Source: Halorubrum amylolyticum
GTDB lineage: Archaea > Halobacteriota > Halobacteria > Halobacteriales > Haloferacaceae
DNA: 64,000 nt
NCBI RefSeq assembly: GCF_004114995.1
Contig: NZ_SDJP01000001.1
Location: forward strand, 372,001 to 436,000
Direction: 5' to 3'
In this document: in pieces, positions 22,777 to 31,500 of the stretch
Layout: each line of letters begins with the position of its first letter
Position numbering within the stretch: position 1 is the first letter of the stretch
Position numbers and translations under genes: made by a program
The notes under the pieces: generated by a model
What the model was told of the DNA's origin: nothing
Databases searched by the model: none
The model's input: the letters and a program-made list of their open reading frames with translations, nothing else

Positions 22777-23562
22777 CTACGAGTCGGTCGCCGCGTCGAC
22801 CGCGCGGGCGATCAAGCCCGCCTGCGCGCCGGCGACGAAGCCGGCGTCGACGTTCACCGTCGTGAGCACCGAACAGGACTGGAGCGCGCCCTGCAGCGCG
22901 GCAACCCCCTCGCCGCCGACGCCGTAGCCGGTCGAGACCGGGAGCGCGATCACCGGCGCGGCGACGAGCCCCGCCACGACCGTCGGGAGCGCCCCCTCGC
23001 GGCCGGCGGCGACCACGACCACGTCCGCCTCGCGGATGCGGTCGCGCTGGTCCAAGATCCGGTCGAGGTTCGCGACTCCCACGTCGTCGACCCGATCGAT
23101 CGTCGCGCCGATCTCGCGGGCGACGACCGCGGCCTCCCCCGCGACCGCCGCGTCCGCGGTGCCGGCCGCGACGACCGCGACGGTCGCGTCGAGGGCCGGG
23201 CGCTCGAAGTCCCCGGCGTGGACGACGACGGTGCCGGTCCGCTCGTCGTGGTCGACGGTCGCGTCGAGCGGGTCCGCGGTGTCGAGATCGAGGTCCTCCA
23301 CCGCCGTCCGGATCGCGGCCGCGTCGTCGGCGTCCGCGCGCGTGACGAGCGCGCGGCCCGTCGTCTCCACCGCGGTCGTCGTCAGCGCGGCGACCTCGGC
23401 GGGGGTCTTCCCCTCCGCGAGGATCGCCTCGGGAATCCCGCGCCGCCCCTCGCGGCCGGCGTCGAACCGCCCCGCCGCCGTCGTCGCGTAGCCCGCGAGC
23501 CGTGACTCCGCCTCCGCGACGCCGATCTCCCCGGCGTCGAGCGCCTCAAGCGTGTCGCGCAT
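22777..23562 (-). CDS. larB: Nickel-pincer cofactor biosynthesis protein LarB
   Basis: 261 residues from ATG 23562. The N-terminal half is LarB-specific. The C-terminal half is PurE/AIR-carboxylase-like, with GTADAAVAGEAAVVAREIG, AAGREGALPTVVAGL and PVSTGYGVGGEG. LarB carboxylates and hydrolyses nicotinic acid adenine dinucleotide to start synthesis of the Ni-pincer nucleotide used by lactate racemase-like enzymes. LarE is encoded 33 kb away at 56097; no larC or larA is seen here. The frame continues upstream to 23688, but that part is Arg-rich and unlikely to be translated. Confidence 0.93.
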   Translation of the reverse strand: MRDTLEALDAGEIGVAEAESRLAGYATTAAGRFDAGREGRRGIPEAILAEGKTPAEVAALTTTAVETTGRALVTRADADDAAAIRTAVEDLDLDTADPLDATVDHDERTGTVVVHAGDFERPALDATVAVVAAGTADAAVAGEAAVVAREIGATIDRVDDVGVANLDRILDQRDRIREADVVVVAAGREGALPTVVAGLVAAPVIALPVSTGYGVGGEGVAALQGALQSCSVLTTVNVDAGFVAGAQAGLIARAVDAATDS

Positions 23563-23717
23563 GGTCGTCCGTGGGGGCCGAGCGGTGTCGTACCTATCGA
23601 TCCGTGCCGGTCTCGGCCGCCGACGGCCTCTCGCTCTCACAAAGTTTATAAAGGATGGTTCTGGGACACCGCCGCGAACCGCCCGCACGGCGTCCCTCGC
23701 GGTCGAATTCAGGAACT

Positions 23718-23724
23718 CTTATTA
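23718..23724 (+). promoter_or_regulatory. TATA-like box of the DUF1931 gene
   Basis: cttatta located about 28 bp before the ATG at 23750. The spacing predicts a leaderless transcript. Another AT-rich stretch, gtttataaag at 23644-23653, lies further upstream. Confidence 0.55.
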
Positions 23725-23749
23725 ACTGTCGACGGATAGCGTCGAGCGC

Positions 23750-23917
23750 ATGGCAGACCTTATTGTCAAAGCGGCCGTCAAGGAAGCCCTGGACGACAAG
23801 AACGTCGCTTCGGACTTCTACGACGCGCTGGACGACGAAGTGGACGAGCTGCTCGAAGACGCCGCGCGCCGCGCCGAGGCCAACGACCGGAAGACGGTCC
23901 AGCCTCGCGACCTCTAA
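23750..23917 (+). CDS. DUF1931 family protein, histone-fold-like, 55 aa
   Basis: 55 residues, ATG 23750 to TAA 23917. The sequence (MADLIVKAAVKEALDDKNVASD, then a charged helix with DALDDEVDELLEDAARRAEAN and the tail RKTVQPRDL) has the helix pattern of one histone fold. The ending resembles the family's C-terminal strand-loop motif. DUF1931 proteins belong to the histone-fold superfamily; DNA binding in haloarchaea is inferred, not shown. It has its own promoter and a T-tract downstream. Confidence 0.85.
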   Translation: MADLIVKAAVKEALDDKNVASDFYDALDDEVDELLEDAARRAEANDRKTVQPRDL

Positions 23918-23939
23918 GTCGGACGCGCTTTCCGTTCTT

Positions 23940-23948
23940 CATTTTTTG
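23940..23948 (+). terminator. T-rich terminator candidate
   Basis: attttttg about 25 bp after the stop of the DUF1931 gene and preceded by further T-rich sequence. This fits a U-tract-dependent archaeal terminator for a short monocistronic transcript. Confidence 0.45.
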
Positions 23949-23996
23949 CGCGACTGCCGACCGGTGAGCGACGCGTCCGTCGGTTTGCTGACCCAC

Positions 23997-24731
23997 TCAC
24001 CGCCTCGCGACCCGAACGCCCGTCTCCGTCCCGACGTGGACCTCGTCCGCGAGGCCGACGAAGATCCCGTGTTCGACGGCGCCCGGCGTCGTCGCCAGCG
24101 TCGTCGCCAGCGCGTCCGGGTCGTCGATCTCGCCGAACGCGCAGTCGAGCACGAGGTTCCCGTTGTCCGTGACGACCGGCCCGTCCTTCCGCTCTGCCCG
24201 CCGCAGGGTCGGCTCGCCCCCGGCCGCCCGCACCGCCTCGGCGACGGCGGATCGACCGGCGGGGAGCACCTCCACCGGAACGGACCGGTCGAGGACCGGT
24301 GCCTCCTTCGAGGGGTCGACGACGACGAGGAAGCGGTCGGCCGCCGCGTCGACCAGCTTCTCGCGGGCGTGGGCGGCGCCGCCGCCCTTTATGAGGGGGC
24401 CGACGCCGGGCTCCGCCTCGTCGCCCTCTCCGCCGGCCGCGACCTGATCCGCGCCGTCGATCGCCACGTCGATCCCGGGCGCACCGGGACCGACCGCCTC
24501 GTCGAGGTCGAGTAGGGGAATCCCGCAGTCGCCCGCGAGTTCGCGGCTCGCGAAGGACGTGGCGACGCCCCGAACGTCGAGCCCGGAATCGACCCGGTCG
24601 CCGAGTCGGCGGATCGCGTGCGCCGCGGTCGATCCGGTGCCGAGGCCGACCACGTCGCCGTCGCTGACCGCCTCGGCCGCCGACTCCCCGGCGCGTCGCT
24701 TCGCCGCGTCGCTGCCGCCGCTCGTCTTCAT
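23997..24731 (-). CDS. rpiA: Ribose-5-phosphate isomerase A
   Basis: 244 residues from ATG 24731. Substrate-binding motifs GLGTGSTAAHAIRRLG, IDGADQVA and LIKGGGAAHAREK are all present. It interconverts ribose 5-phosphate and ribulose 5-phosphate to supply ribose for nucleotides. The orc1/cdc6 gene ends 71 bp upstream on the same strand. Confidence 0.95.
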   Translation of the reverse strand: MKTSGGSDAAKRRAGESAAEAVSDGDVVGLGTGSTAAHAIRRLGDRVDSGLDVRGVATSFASRELAGDCGIPLLDLDEAVGPGAPGIDVAIDGADQVAAGGEGDEAEPGVGPLIKGGGAAHAREKLVDAAADRFLVVVDPSKEAPVLDRSVPVEVLPAGRSAVAEAVRAAGGEPTLRRAERKDGPVVTDNGNLVLDCAFGEIDDPDALATTLATTPGAVEHGIFVGLADEVHVGTETGVRVARR

Positions 24732-24802
24732 ACCACCGACTGTGCGGGAGCGGTTGAAAAGGCGTCGGGGTCGCGAGGAGGGTCGGCCGGCGACGCCTCG
24801 GC

Positions 24803-25930
24803 TCACTCCAGCCGGTCTAACACCGCCTCAGCCTCGTAGGCCAAGGAGAGTTCTCGCGAGCGCCCGCGTCCCTCCACCTCGGCGTACTCCGCGTCGATCA
24901 CGCCGAGCTGGTCGAGCTTGTTGATGATCTCCGAGTACCGGGTGTAGCCGAGGTCCGTCTCGTCGTGGAACGCCTCGTACACCGTCCCGGCGCGTTCGCC
25001 GTCGTTCTCGGCGAGCACGCGGACCAGCGCGCGCTCGGACTCTGAGAGCCCGCGGAGCGAGCGGGAGAGGTGGACGTGTTTGGACTTGTCGTAGGCGGAC
25101 TCCACGTCCTCCGCGGCGACGGTCTTCGAGGCGCGCATCTCCGCGTTGAGCCCGGCCCGGCGGAGGAGATCGATCCCGACCCGCAGGTCGCCACTCTCGG
25201 CGGTCAGGTCCGCGACGCGCTCCAGTTCGGCGTCGCCGATGACGCCGTCGTGAAACCCGCGCTTCGCGCGCTCGAAGAGGATGTCGTAGATCTCGGTGGC
25301 GCCGTAGACGGGAAAGTACACCTCCTCGGGGCGGAACACCGACTGGACGCGGGTGTCGAGGTCGTCGATCACGTCGAGGCCAAGATCGGAGGAGACGACG
25401 ATGACGCCGATCTTCGCGCCGGAGTGCGCCTCGTGGGCGCGCAAAAGCGAGTAAAGCGTGTCGGAGGCCTCGTTCTCGTAGAAGAGGTAGTTCACGTCGT
25501 CGAGCGCGACGACGAGCACGTCGTCCTCCTCGACGAGCCGGTCGGTGATCTGGCCGAACAGCTTCTTGAAGGAGATCCCGGAGGAGGGCGGCTCGTAGTC
25601 GAAGATCCCCTCGAACAGCCGCGAGAACACCGCGTAGCGCGTCGAGTCCACCTGACAGTTCACTCTGACCGTTCGCACGTCGGTCCTGGCGCCGAGCTCG
25701 CCGAACAGCTTCTGGACCGCCGTGGTCTTCCCGGTGCCGGGCGGGCCGCGAACCATCGTGTTCAGCGGGCGGGAGCCGCGGACGGCGGGCCTGAGCGCGT
25801 ACTTCAGGCTCTCCAGTTGGCTCTCGCGGTGGCGGAACGTCTCGGGGACGTGGTCGATCTCGAACACCGACTCGTCGCGGAACACCGACTCGTCCCACGA
25901 GAGCATATCGCCGCCGGCGTCCCCGGTCAT
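24803..25930 (-). CDS. orc: Orc1/Cdc6 family replication initiator
   Basis: 375 residues from ATG 25930 (a GTG at 25936 is also in frame). Walker A RGPPGTGKTT at about 61-70, Walker B VVALDDVNYLF, sensor-1 region and a C-terminal winged helix (about 295-375). It is one of the multiple Orc paralogs that haloarchaea carry. No origin-recognition-box arrays or AT-rich unwinding element flank the gene, so it is probably not origin-linked. A TATA-like ggttaag lies about 26 bp upstream. Confidence 0.93.
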   Translation of the reverse strand: MTGDAGGDMLSWDESVFRDESVFEIDHVPETFRHRESQLESLKYALRPAVRGSRPLNTMVRGPPGTGKTTAVQKLFGELGARTDVRTVRVNCQVDSTRYAVFSRLFEGIFDYEPPSSGISFKKLFGQITDRLVEEDDVLVVALDDVNYLFYENEASDTLYSLLRAHEAHSGAKIGVIVVSSDLGLDVIDDLDTRVQSVFRPEEVYFPVYGATEIYDILFERAKRGFHDGVIGDAELERVADLTAESGDLRVGIDLLRRAGLNAEMRASKTVAAEDVESAYDKSKHVHLSRSLRGLSESERALVRVLAENDGERAGTVYEAFHDETDLGYTRYSEIINKLDQLGVIDAEYAEVEGRGRSRELSLAYEAEAVLDRLE

Positions 25931-26129
25931 GTGCACACCACGACAGGCCGTCCACTTAACCGTTACCCGCAGGGAGAGTGAAACTGAAACTTGTCGCCTG
26001 CGACGCTCATTCGCCGAGTATCGCCGACCGATCGTTCACTCTCGGGACGGTGGAATCCCGCCGATCTCGCTCCGGCTCCCGTCTCGGGCTGGCGTCGGTC
26101 CCGCGCCCGTCGTCCGCCCGTCGCTCCCG

Positions 26130-27227
26130 TCACTCCCGGTCGAGCACCAGCACGTGCCGCGTGAGCGACCGATGGACCCGGCGCTCGAACGCGGCGTCGA
26201 CCGTCCAACCGGCCTCCCAAGCCTCCCCGCGCCAGTCGCGATCGGCGACCACGACGGCGCGGGGCGCGACCCGGGCGGCCTCCGCGAGCGCGCCCCCGAC
26301 GAGATCCGCGAGCTCGTGGCGGGCGATCTTTGACTGGCGGCCGTACGGGGCGTCGAACGCGACCCCGTCGACCGCGTCGTCGCGCAGGGGGAGGTCCGTG
26401 GCGTCGCCGCGGGCGACGTGCCAGTCGGGGATAGGGCCGGGGCTCTCCGCGTCGCCTTCGTCCCCGTCGCCCACGTACTCCCGGAAGTTCTCGCGCGTCC
26501 CGCGGACCATCTTCGCTTGGGCGTCGCACGCGATCAGGTCACTCCCGACGATCCCGGCCTCCAGCGGGAGCCCGCCGGTGCCGCACATCGGGTCGAGGAC
26601 GGTCCGGCCGGGCGCGGCGCCGGCGAGGTTGGCGTACGCGCGGGCGTCGGCCGGCGCCATGCTCCCCGGCTGGAAGAAGGGCCGGTCGGTGGGTTTCGGG
26701 GCGAAATCCCGGGCGGCCTCGACGGCCACCCACCCGAGCGCGCAGATCGCTGCGTCGCCGCCGTCGGCGCCGGGAACCGCGTCGTGGTCGTCGCGCTCGC
26801 CGGCCGCGAACAGCGAGCGCAGGACGTGATCGGGGTCGTCGAGGTCGACCTCGAACCCGCGATCGACGAGGACGCCGCCCAGTTCGCGCTCGGCCGCGCT
26901 CGTCGAGATCTCGGTCGTGTTCCGGACGTTGCGAGCGCGGACCGCGACGGTGCCCGACCGATCGAGCGGCGCCGCGTCGAGGGCGGCCGCGGCGGCGTCG
27001 AGGTCGGCGTCGGTCCGAGCGATCGCCTCGTGGGCGGCGCGAGTGTACGCGAGCCGGCCGACCGGGGTCTTCCGGTTGCCGACGTTCCCACCGTCACCGC
27101 CGACGTCCCCACCAATGCTCCCGGCCCGCGCGACCCCCGGCGCGAGCAGCTCCACGCCCGTCGCCGCGACGGCGGCCTCGCGGGCGGCGAACGCGTCCTC
27201 CTCGCCGGCGAGTTCGAGCCAGTACAC
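26130..27227 (-). CDS. tRNA (guanine-N2) methyltransferase, Trm11/Trm-G10 type
   Basis: 365 residues from GTG 27227 (MYWLELAGEEDAFAARE), where the THUMP-family N-terminus starts; the frame continues upstream but overlaps antisense TBP. The N-terminal THUMP-like domain is followed by a Rossmann methyltransferase. SAM motif I is DPMCGTGGLPLEAG and motif IV is FDAPYG. Family members make N2-(di)methylguanosine at position 10 of tRNA. It diverges from tbp. Confidence 0.9.
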   Translation of the reverse strand: MYWLELAGEEDAFAAREAAVAATGVELLAPGVARAGSIGGDVGGDGGNVGNRKTPVGRLAYTRAAHEAIARTDADLDAAAAALDAAPLDRSGTVAVRARNVRNTTEISTSAAERELGGVLVDRGFEVDLDDPDHVLRSLFAAGERDDHDAVPGADGGDAAICALGWVAVEAARDFAPKPTDRPFFQPGSMAPADARAYANLAGAAPGRTVLDPMCGTGGLPLEAGIVGSDLIACDAQAKMVRGTRENFREYVGDGDEGDAESPGPIPDWHVARGDATDLPLRDDAVDGVAFDAPYGRQSKIARHELADLVGGALAEAARVAPRAVVVADRDWRGEAWEAGWTVDAAFERRVHRSLTRHVLVLDRE

Positions 27228-27279
27228 GCCGCGGAGTCGGGCCGCCGGTCGCAAGAGGATAGCGGTTCTGACCAGCCAC

Positions 27280-27288
27280 CTTTTTACG
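27280..27288 (+). promoter_or_regulatory. TATA-like box of tbp
   Basis: ctttttacg about 30 bp before the tbp ATG, predicting a very short or absent leader. The same intergenic space must hold the promoter of the divergent methyltransferase gene. Confidence 0.55.
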
Positions 27289-27314
27289 TGCTTCAAGTGT
27301 GTATCGAGGTAGTA

Positions 27315-27872
27315 ATGGCCGATCCGAAGGAGACGATCACGATAGAGAACGTCGTTGCCTCCACGGGGATCGGGCAGGAACTCGATCTCCAGAGCGTCGC
27401 CATGGACCTCGAAGGCGCGGACTACGACCCGGAGCAGTTCCCCGGACTCGTCTACCGCACCACGGACCCGAAGTCTGCCGCGCTGATCTTCCGGTCGGGG
27501 AAGATCGTCTGTACGGGCGCCAACTCCATCGACGCCGTCCACGAGAGCCTCGATCTGGTGTTCGACGAGCTCCGAAAGCTCCAGATCCCGATCGAGGACC
27601 CCGAGATCACGGTCCAGAACATCGTCACCTCCGCCGACCTCGGCGAGAGCCTCAACCTCAACGCGATCGCGATCGGGCTCGGCTTAGAACACATCGAGTA
27701 CGAGCCGGAGCAGTTCCCCGGCCTCGTCTACCGGATCGACGAGCCCGACGTGGTGGCGCTTCTGTTCGGCAGCGGGAAGCTCGTCGTCACCGGCGGGACG
27801 AGCCCCGACGACGCCGCGGCCGCCGTCGACGTGATCGTCGAGGAGCTGGACGGTCTCGGGCTGCTCGCCTGA
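27315..27872 (+). CDS. tbp: TATA-box-binding protein TBP
   Basis: 185 residues consisting of two imperfect ~90-residue repeats. Each contains a TIENVVAS/TVQNIVTS strand, EQFPGLVYR and a (S/G)SGK(I/L)V(C/V)TG strand. These form the saddle that binds promoter DNA and recruits TFB. The acidic C-terminus is short. Haloarchaea often have several TBPs; this one has the standard form. Confidence 0.97.
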   Translation: MADPKETITIENVVASTGIGQELDLQSVAMDLEGADYDPEQFPGLVYRTTDPKSAALIFRSGKIVCTGANSIDAVHESLDLVFDELRKLQIPIEDPEITVQNIVTSADLGESLNLNAIAIGLGLEHIEYEPEQFPGLVYRIDEPDVVALLFGSGKLVVTGGTSPDDAAAAVDVIVEELDGLGLLA

Positions 27873-27932
27873 CCGCGATACCGCCCGATCCGATTCCGCG
27901 ACCACTTTTACCCGCCGCCTCGTAGGTCACCC

Positions 27933-28292
27933 ATGCTCCTGCAGACGGTGACGCCGGCGTCGGTGCTGGGGACGACCGTCGTGTTCGCGCTGTTCCTCTC
28001 CGTGACCGCCCACCTCGCCGCTCGGAACGTCCTCGGCGACGTGGATCCGCGCCGCGCACTCTACGTCGGCCCGCTCCCCGCGGTGATCGGCGTCGTCGGC
28101 GGCGCCTTCGCGCTCCCCGAGGTGCTGATCGTCGCGGCCGCGCTCCTCGTCGACGCCGCCGTGTTCTCGTGGAGCTACGATCAGCCTCGGCGGCTCGTGG
28201 TCGGGATGACCGTGATCCACGCGGTGATCACGACGCTGCTCGGGATCGTGCTGCTCGGGATCGCGGTGCTGTTCGCGGCGCGACCGGGGTAG
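27933..28292 (+). CDS. Conserved small integral membrane protein
   Basis: 119 residues with four predicted membrane helices covering most of the chain and short charged loops (ARNVLGDVDPRRALY, YDQPRRLVVG). No catalytic motif. The gene follows tbp by 60 bp on the same strand and could share its transcript; a TATA-like cttttac before its ATG allows independent transcription. Function not recognisable. Confidence 0.75.
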   Translation: MLLQTVTPASVLGTTVVFALFLSVTAHLAARNVLGDVDPRRALYVGPLPAVIGVVGGAFALPEVLIVAAALLVDAAVFSWSYDQPRRLVVGMTVIHAVITTLLGIVLLGIAVLFAARPG

Positions 28293-28364
28293 GAGGTGGT
28301 CGCCGCCGGCGGCTCACTCGCCACCGGCTCACGGTTCCGGCGGCACTCCCTGTCCGCCACCGTT

Positions 28365-30608
28365 TCACGGCTCCGGCGGCGCCCCGTCGTACGCGTCGTG
28401 GTCGCCGTAGAAGTTCAGCATCGCGAACTTCAGCTTCTCCGGGTCGAGGTCGAGCAGTTCCTCGCGCTCCTCGGGCGGGAACGCGCCGCGGACCGAGTAC
28501 TTCCCCATGTCCGCGGACGTGTATCGGCGATCCGCGAGGATTCGCACGCCGAAGTCGTCGGGACCCCGGACGACCCGCCCGAGCGCCTGTCGCGTCTTGC
28601 GGATCGTCGGGATCTCGACCGCGTACGCCCAGCCGGGATCGCGAGCGCGGTCGCGGTCGGCGAACGCCCGGTCGTAGGCGTCTTGGACCGCCTCCATCCG
28701 ATCCGAGAGGTGCGGGTACGGGACGCCGACGACCACGACCGTCCGGGCGTCGTCGCCGTCGAAGCTCACGCCCTCGGCGAGCGTTCCCCACAGCGAGGTG
28801 AAGAGGGTCGCGTCGTCGCTCTCGACGAACCGCTGGCGAAGCTTCTCCTCGTCCTCGCCGGGGCCGTCGAGGTAGAGCGAGCCGAGGTCGGCGCCCGCGA
28901 GCCTGCCGCCGACGCCGGTGTCGCTGCCGCCCCCGCCGCCCCCGCCGCCCCCGCCGCCCGCCGACCCCCCGAGTCGCTCGTAGTAGCGCTCGGCCTCGGC
29001 GTAGGAGGGGAAGAAGGCGAGCGTGTTGCCCGGGGTGAAGCGGATCGCGTCGCGCAGCAGCGACCCCACCGTCTCTTGGGTCTCCGGGTCGTTGCGCTCG
29101 GAGGCGAACAGCGGGGGCGTGTCGACCGCGAACGTCCGGCGGTTCGCCTCGGGGTATCCCATCTCGTACGCGAGCGACGCCACGTCCTCCAGCCCGAGCA
29201 CGTCCTCGGTGACGTCGAAGGGGCGGAGCGTCGCGCTCATCAGCACCGAGGCGGCGACCTCGTCGAACAGCTCCTGCGTGACGCGGCGGGGGATACAGGT
29301 GTACAGCTCCGCGCGGCCGTACACCTCGTCGGTGGCGCCGTCGCGGCGCACGGAGACGACCGGGTACTGGCCCAGTTCGGTCCCCTCCTCCATCCACGTC
29401 GAGACGAACCGGGCGACCTGCAGGGTCTGACACTCCGTGCGGGTCGTGGTCTCCCCGTCGCGGTAGCGGCGTTCGTACTCCTCGTCCAACGCCTGTCCGA
29501 GCTGGACGGCGAGCTCGGTCTCCGTGTCGATCCCCTTCCCCTCGTAGTTGCGGAGGAACGCGAGCGTGAGGTCGTCGCGGCGGTCGTCGTTGGCGATCGA
29601 CAGGTCCTCCCAGTTCTCGCCGACCGACTCGCGCTGGCCGACGCCGAGCGCGTCGTCGCGGGTCTCCACGAGGGCGTCGCGGAACGCGCGGACCACGTTC
29701 TCGGCCGCCTCGGCGCGGGAGTCGTCGCTCTCTGTGAGTTCGTCGAGGGCGGCGTCGAGCGTGCTCTCGGTGAGGGTGCGGGTGGCGTGGTCGCGGGCGG
29801 CGTCCTCGACGTTGTGGGCCTCGTCGAAGACGGTGATTATCTCGGCGGGGTCGCGGTCGATCCACCGGAAGAACTGCTCGCGGATGTTCGGGTCGAGCAG
29901 GTGGTGGTAGTTACACACCACCAGATCGACGCCCTCCATCCCCTCCTTCAACAGCTCGTAGCCGCACAGCTCGCGCTCGTCCGCGTACGCGTACACGTCC
30001 TCGGGCGTGCGAACGTCCTCGAACAGCCACCCGAAGAACTCCTCGGTGTCCTCGACGAGGTTGTTCCGGTAGTGGGCGCAGACGTTCGCGGTCTCGTACT
30101 CCTCGATCGCGGCTTCCAGCTCGTCGAGCTCGTCCATCACCGACTCGCGGGCCTCGGCGGCTCCCGCGTCGCCCTCGCGGCTCTCGGCCAGCAGCTCGCG
30201 CTGGCGGGACTCCAGCTCGCGGACCTCGCTTTCGGTCTCCACCATCTCGCGGGTGGTGTCCCGGAGGGTCTGACACTCTTGGTAGTCAACGTCGATGTGG
30301 CACATCGACGACTTCCCCTTGAACACGACCGCGCGGATAGGCTCCTCGCGGGTGATCGCGCGGGCGTCCTCGACGAACTGCCGCATCTGCTGGTGGACGT
30401 TGGTCGTGATGACGACCGTGCGGTCGTGCTCGCGGGCGTGTTCCAAGGCGGGCACGAGCGCGGAGAGGGTCTTTCCCGTCCCGGGCGCCCCCTCGAACAG
30501 CACGTCCTGTCCGCGGTCCAGCGCGTTGGCGACCCTGTCCATCGCCTCGCGCTGGTTCGGGTACGGCTCCTCGTACGGGAAGAACCGCAGATGCGGCGAC
30601 TCTGACAC
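28365..30608 (-). CDS. XPD/DinG-type DNA helicase with Fe-S cysteines
   Basis: 747 residues from GTG 30608. Walker A EGAPGTGKTLS at about 39-49 and DEAH box VFDEAHNVED. Four cysteines between motifs Ia and II (SSMCHID, YQECQTL, NVCAHY, ELCGYE) match the [4Fe-4S] site of XPD/Rad3-family 5'-3' helicases. The C-terminal helicase half has motif VI QALGRVVRGPDDFG. A run of about 11 glycines near residue 555 is a low-complexity insert. Involvement in excision repair is inferred from family and from nearby uvrA, not shown. Confidence 0.92.
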   Translation of the reverse strand: MSESPHLRFFPYEEPYPNQREAMDRVANALDRGQDVLFEGAPGTGKTLSALVPALEHAREHDRTVVITTNVHQQMRQFVEDARAITREEPIRAVVFKGKSSMCHIDVDYQECQTLRDTTREMVETESEVRELESRQRELLAESREGDAGAAEARESVMDELDELEAAIEEYETANVCAHYRNNLVEDTEEFFGWLFEDVRTPEDVYAYADERELCGYELLKEGMEGVDLVVCNYHHLLDPNIREQFFRWIDRDPAEIITVFDEAHNVEDAARDHATRTLTESTLDAALDELTESDDSRAEAAENVVRAFRDALVETRDDALGVGQRESVGENWEDLSIANDDRRDDLTLAFLRNYEGKGIDTETELAVQLGQALDEEYERRYRDGETTTRTECQTLQVARFVSTWMEEGTELGQYPVVSVRRDGATDEVYGRAELYTCIPRRVTQELFDEVAASVLMSATLRPFDVTEDVLGLEDVASLAYEMGYPEANRRTFAVDTPPLFASERNDPETQETVGSLLRDAIRFTPGNTLAFFPSYAEAERYYERLGGSAGGGGGGGGGGGSDTGVGGRLAGADLGSLYLDGPGEDEEKLRQRFVESDDATLFTSLWGTLAEGVSFDGDDARTVVVVGVPYPHLSDRMEAVQDAYDRAFADRDRARDPGWAYAVEIPTIRKTRQALGRVVRGPDDFGVRILADRRYTSADMGKYSVRGAFPPEEREELLDLDPEKLKFAMLNFYGDHDAYDGAPPEP

Positions 30609-30679
30609 GGGACAAGGTTCGGTGCCATCGGCTAAAAGGGGTGGGGTGGCGGAGCGGAAGTGGTCTCGAAGTCGCCGCC

Positions 30680-30751
30680 GATCCGGGGTTCGCCGCGCGC
30701 CGTCGATCCGGCGTTCGCCGCGCGCCGTCGATCCGGCGTTCGCCGGGCTCA
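30680..30751. repeat. 25-bp intergenic tandem repeat, about three units
   Basis: Units start at 30680, 30705 and 30730 with the core GATCCGGCGTTCGCCGCGCG. The second and third units are nearly identical and the first has one substitution; the last is incomplete. The array lies between the divergent starts of the helicase and the ACT-domain gene, directly before the latter's promoter region. Confidence 0.75.
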
Positions 30752-30805
30752 CCGCCCGCGGCACACCCGCCTTTTTAAGAACGCGCGGCGAGCATCCGCA
30801 GACGA

Positions 30806-31306
30806 ATGTTCGACGAGATCCTCGAGAAGTTCGAGGGGTCACCCAGCCAGCAGGCCGTGATCCGGCTGTTCTTGGAGCGCGGCTTCTCGATCAACGAGGA
30901 GGGACGAGTCGTCTCCGGCGGGATCGAGATCCCGTACACCGGGATCGCGCGTGAGCTCGATGTCGACCGCCGCGTCGTCGACTCGACCACGGACGCGATA
31001 CTGGCCGATCCGGAGCTGAAGCGCATCTTCACCAACATCTCGTCGGTACCGAGCTTGATGGATCTGGCCCCCGTACTGGACCTGACGGTGCTTACGATCG
31101 AGGTCGCGGCCGCCGACGAGGCCGGGATCGTCGCCGAGGTGACCGGCATCCTCGCCGACCACGGCGTCTCGATCCGGCAAGTGCTGAGCGAGGACCCGGA
31201 GTTCACCGACGACCCGAAGCTGTACGTGATCACCGACGCCGACATCTCCGGCGATCTGCTCGTCGATATCCGCGATCTGGAGTACGTCCACCGCGTCGGG
31301 TTCTGA
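30806..31306 (+). CDS. HTH-ACT domain regulator
   Basis: 166 residues. The N-terminal ~85 residues look like a helix-turn-helix segment (GIARELDVDRRVVDSTTDAIL). The C-terminal ACT domain (about 93-166) shows LTIEVAAADEAGIVAEVTGILADHGVSIRQV. ACT domains bind amino acids, so amino-acid-responsive regulation is likely, ligand unknown. A TATA-like ctttttaag lies about 33 bp upstream of the ATG. It is about 8 kb from the arginine cluster; no direct link is evident. Confidence 0.85.
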   Translation: MFDEILEKFEGSPSQQAVIRLFLERGFSINEEGRVVSGGIEIPYTGIARELDVDRRVVDSTTDAILADPELKRIFTNISSVPSLMDLAPVLDLTVLTIEVAAADEAGIVAEVTGILADHGVSIRQVLSEDPEFTDDPKLYVITDADISGDLLVDIRDLEYVHRVGF

Positions 31307-31468
31307 GGCGGCTGTTCCGAACGGATATCTCTTCCTAGCCGACCGAACCGATCAGTTCCGCCGCGACCGTGAACCGCTGGAACCGTCCGGAGTCGTATCT
31401 GCGGTGCCGAGCCAGTCCGGAGCGCGGTTTCCGCCCGATTTCCACTTTCACCCGGCTGTAAACCAGTC

Positions 31469-31475
31469 TTTATAC
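31469..31475 (+). promoter_or_regulatory. TATA-like box of radA
   Basis: tttatac about 29 bp before the radA ATG. The spacing fits a leaderless radA mRNA. Confidence 0.6.
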
Positions 31476-31500
31476 CGGATGGCGAACAAGGGTCGAGTAC

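Noticed and set aside
25937..26129. A replication origin next to orc1/cdc6
   Set aside because: No ORB-type repeats or long AT-rich stretch is visible; only one short inverted repeat.
28922..28965. The G-rich run in the helicase gene as an assembly artefact
   Set aside because: It stays in frame and encodes a glycine linker; an error cannot be shown, so the gene is kept intact.
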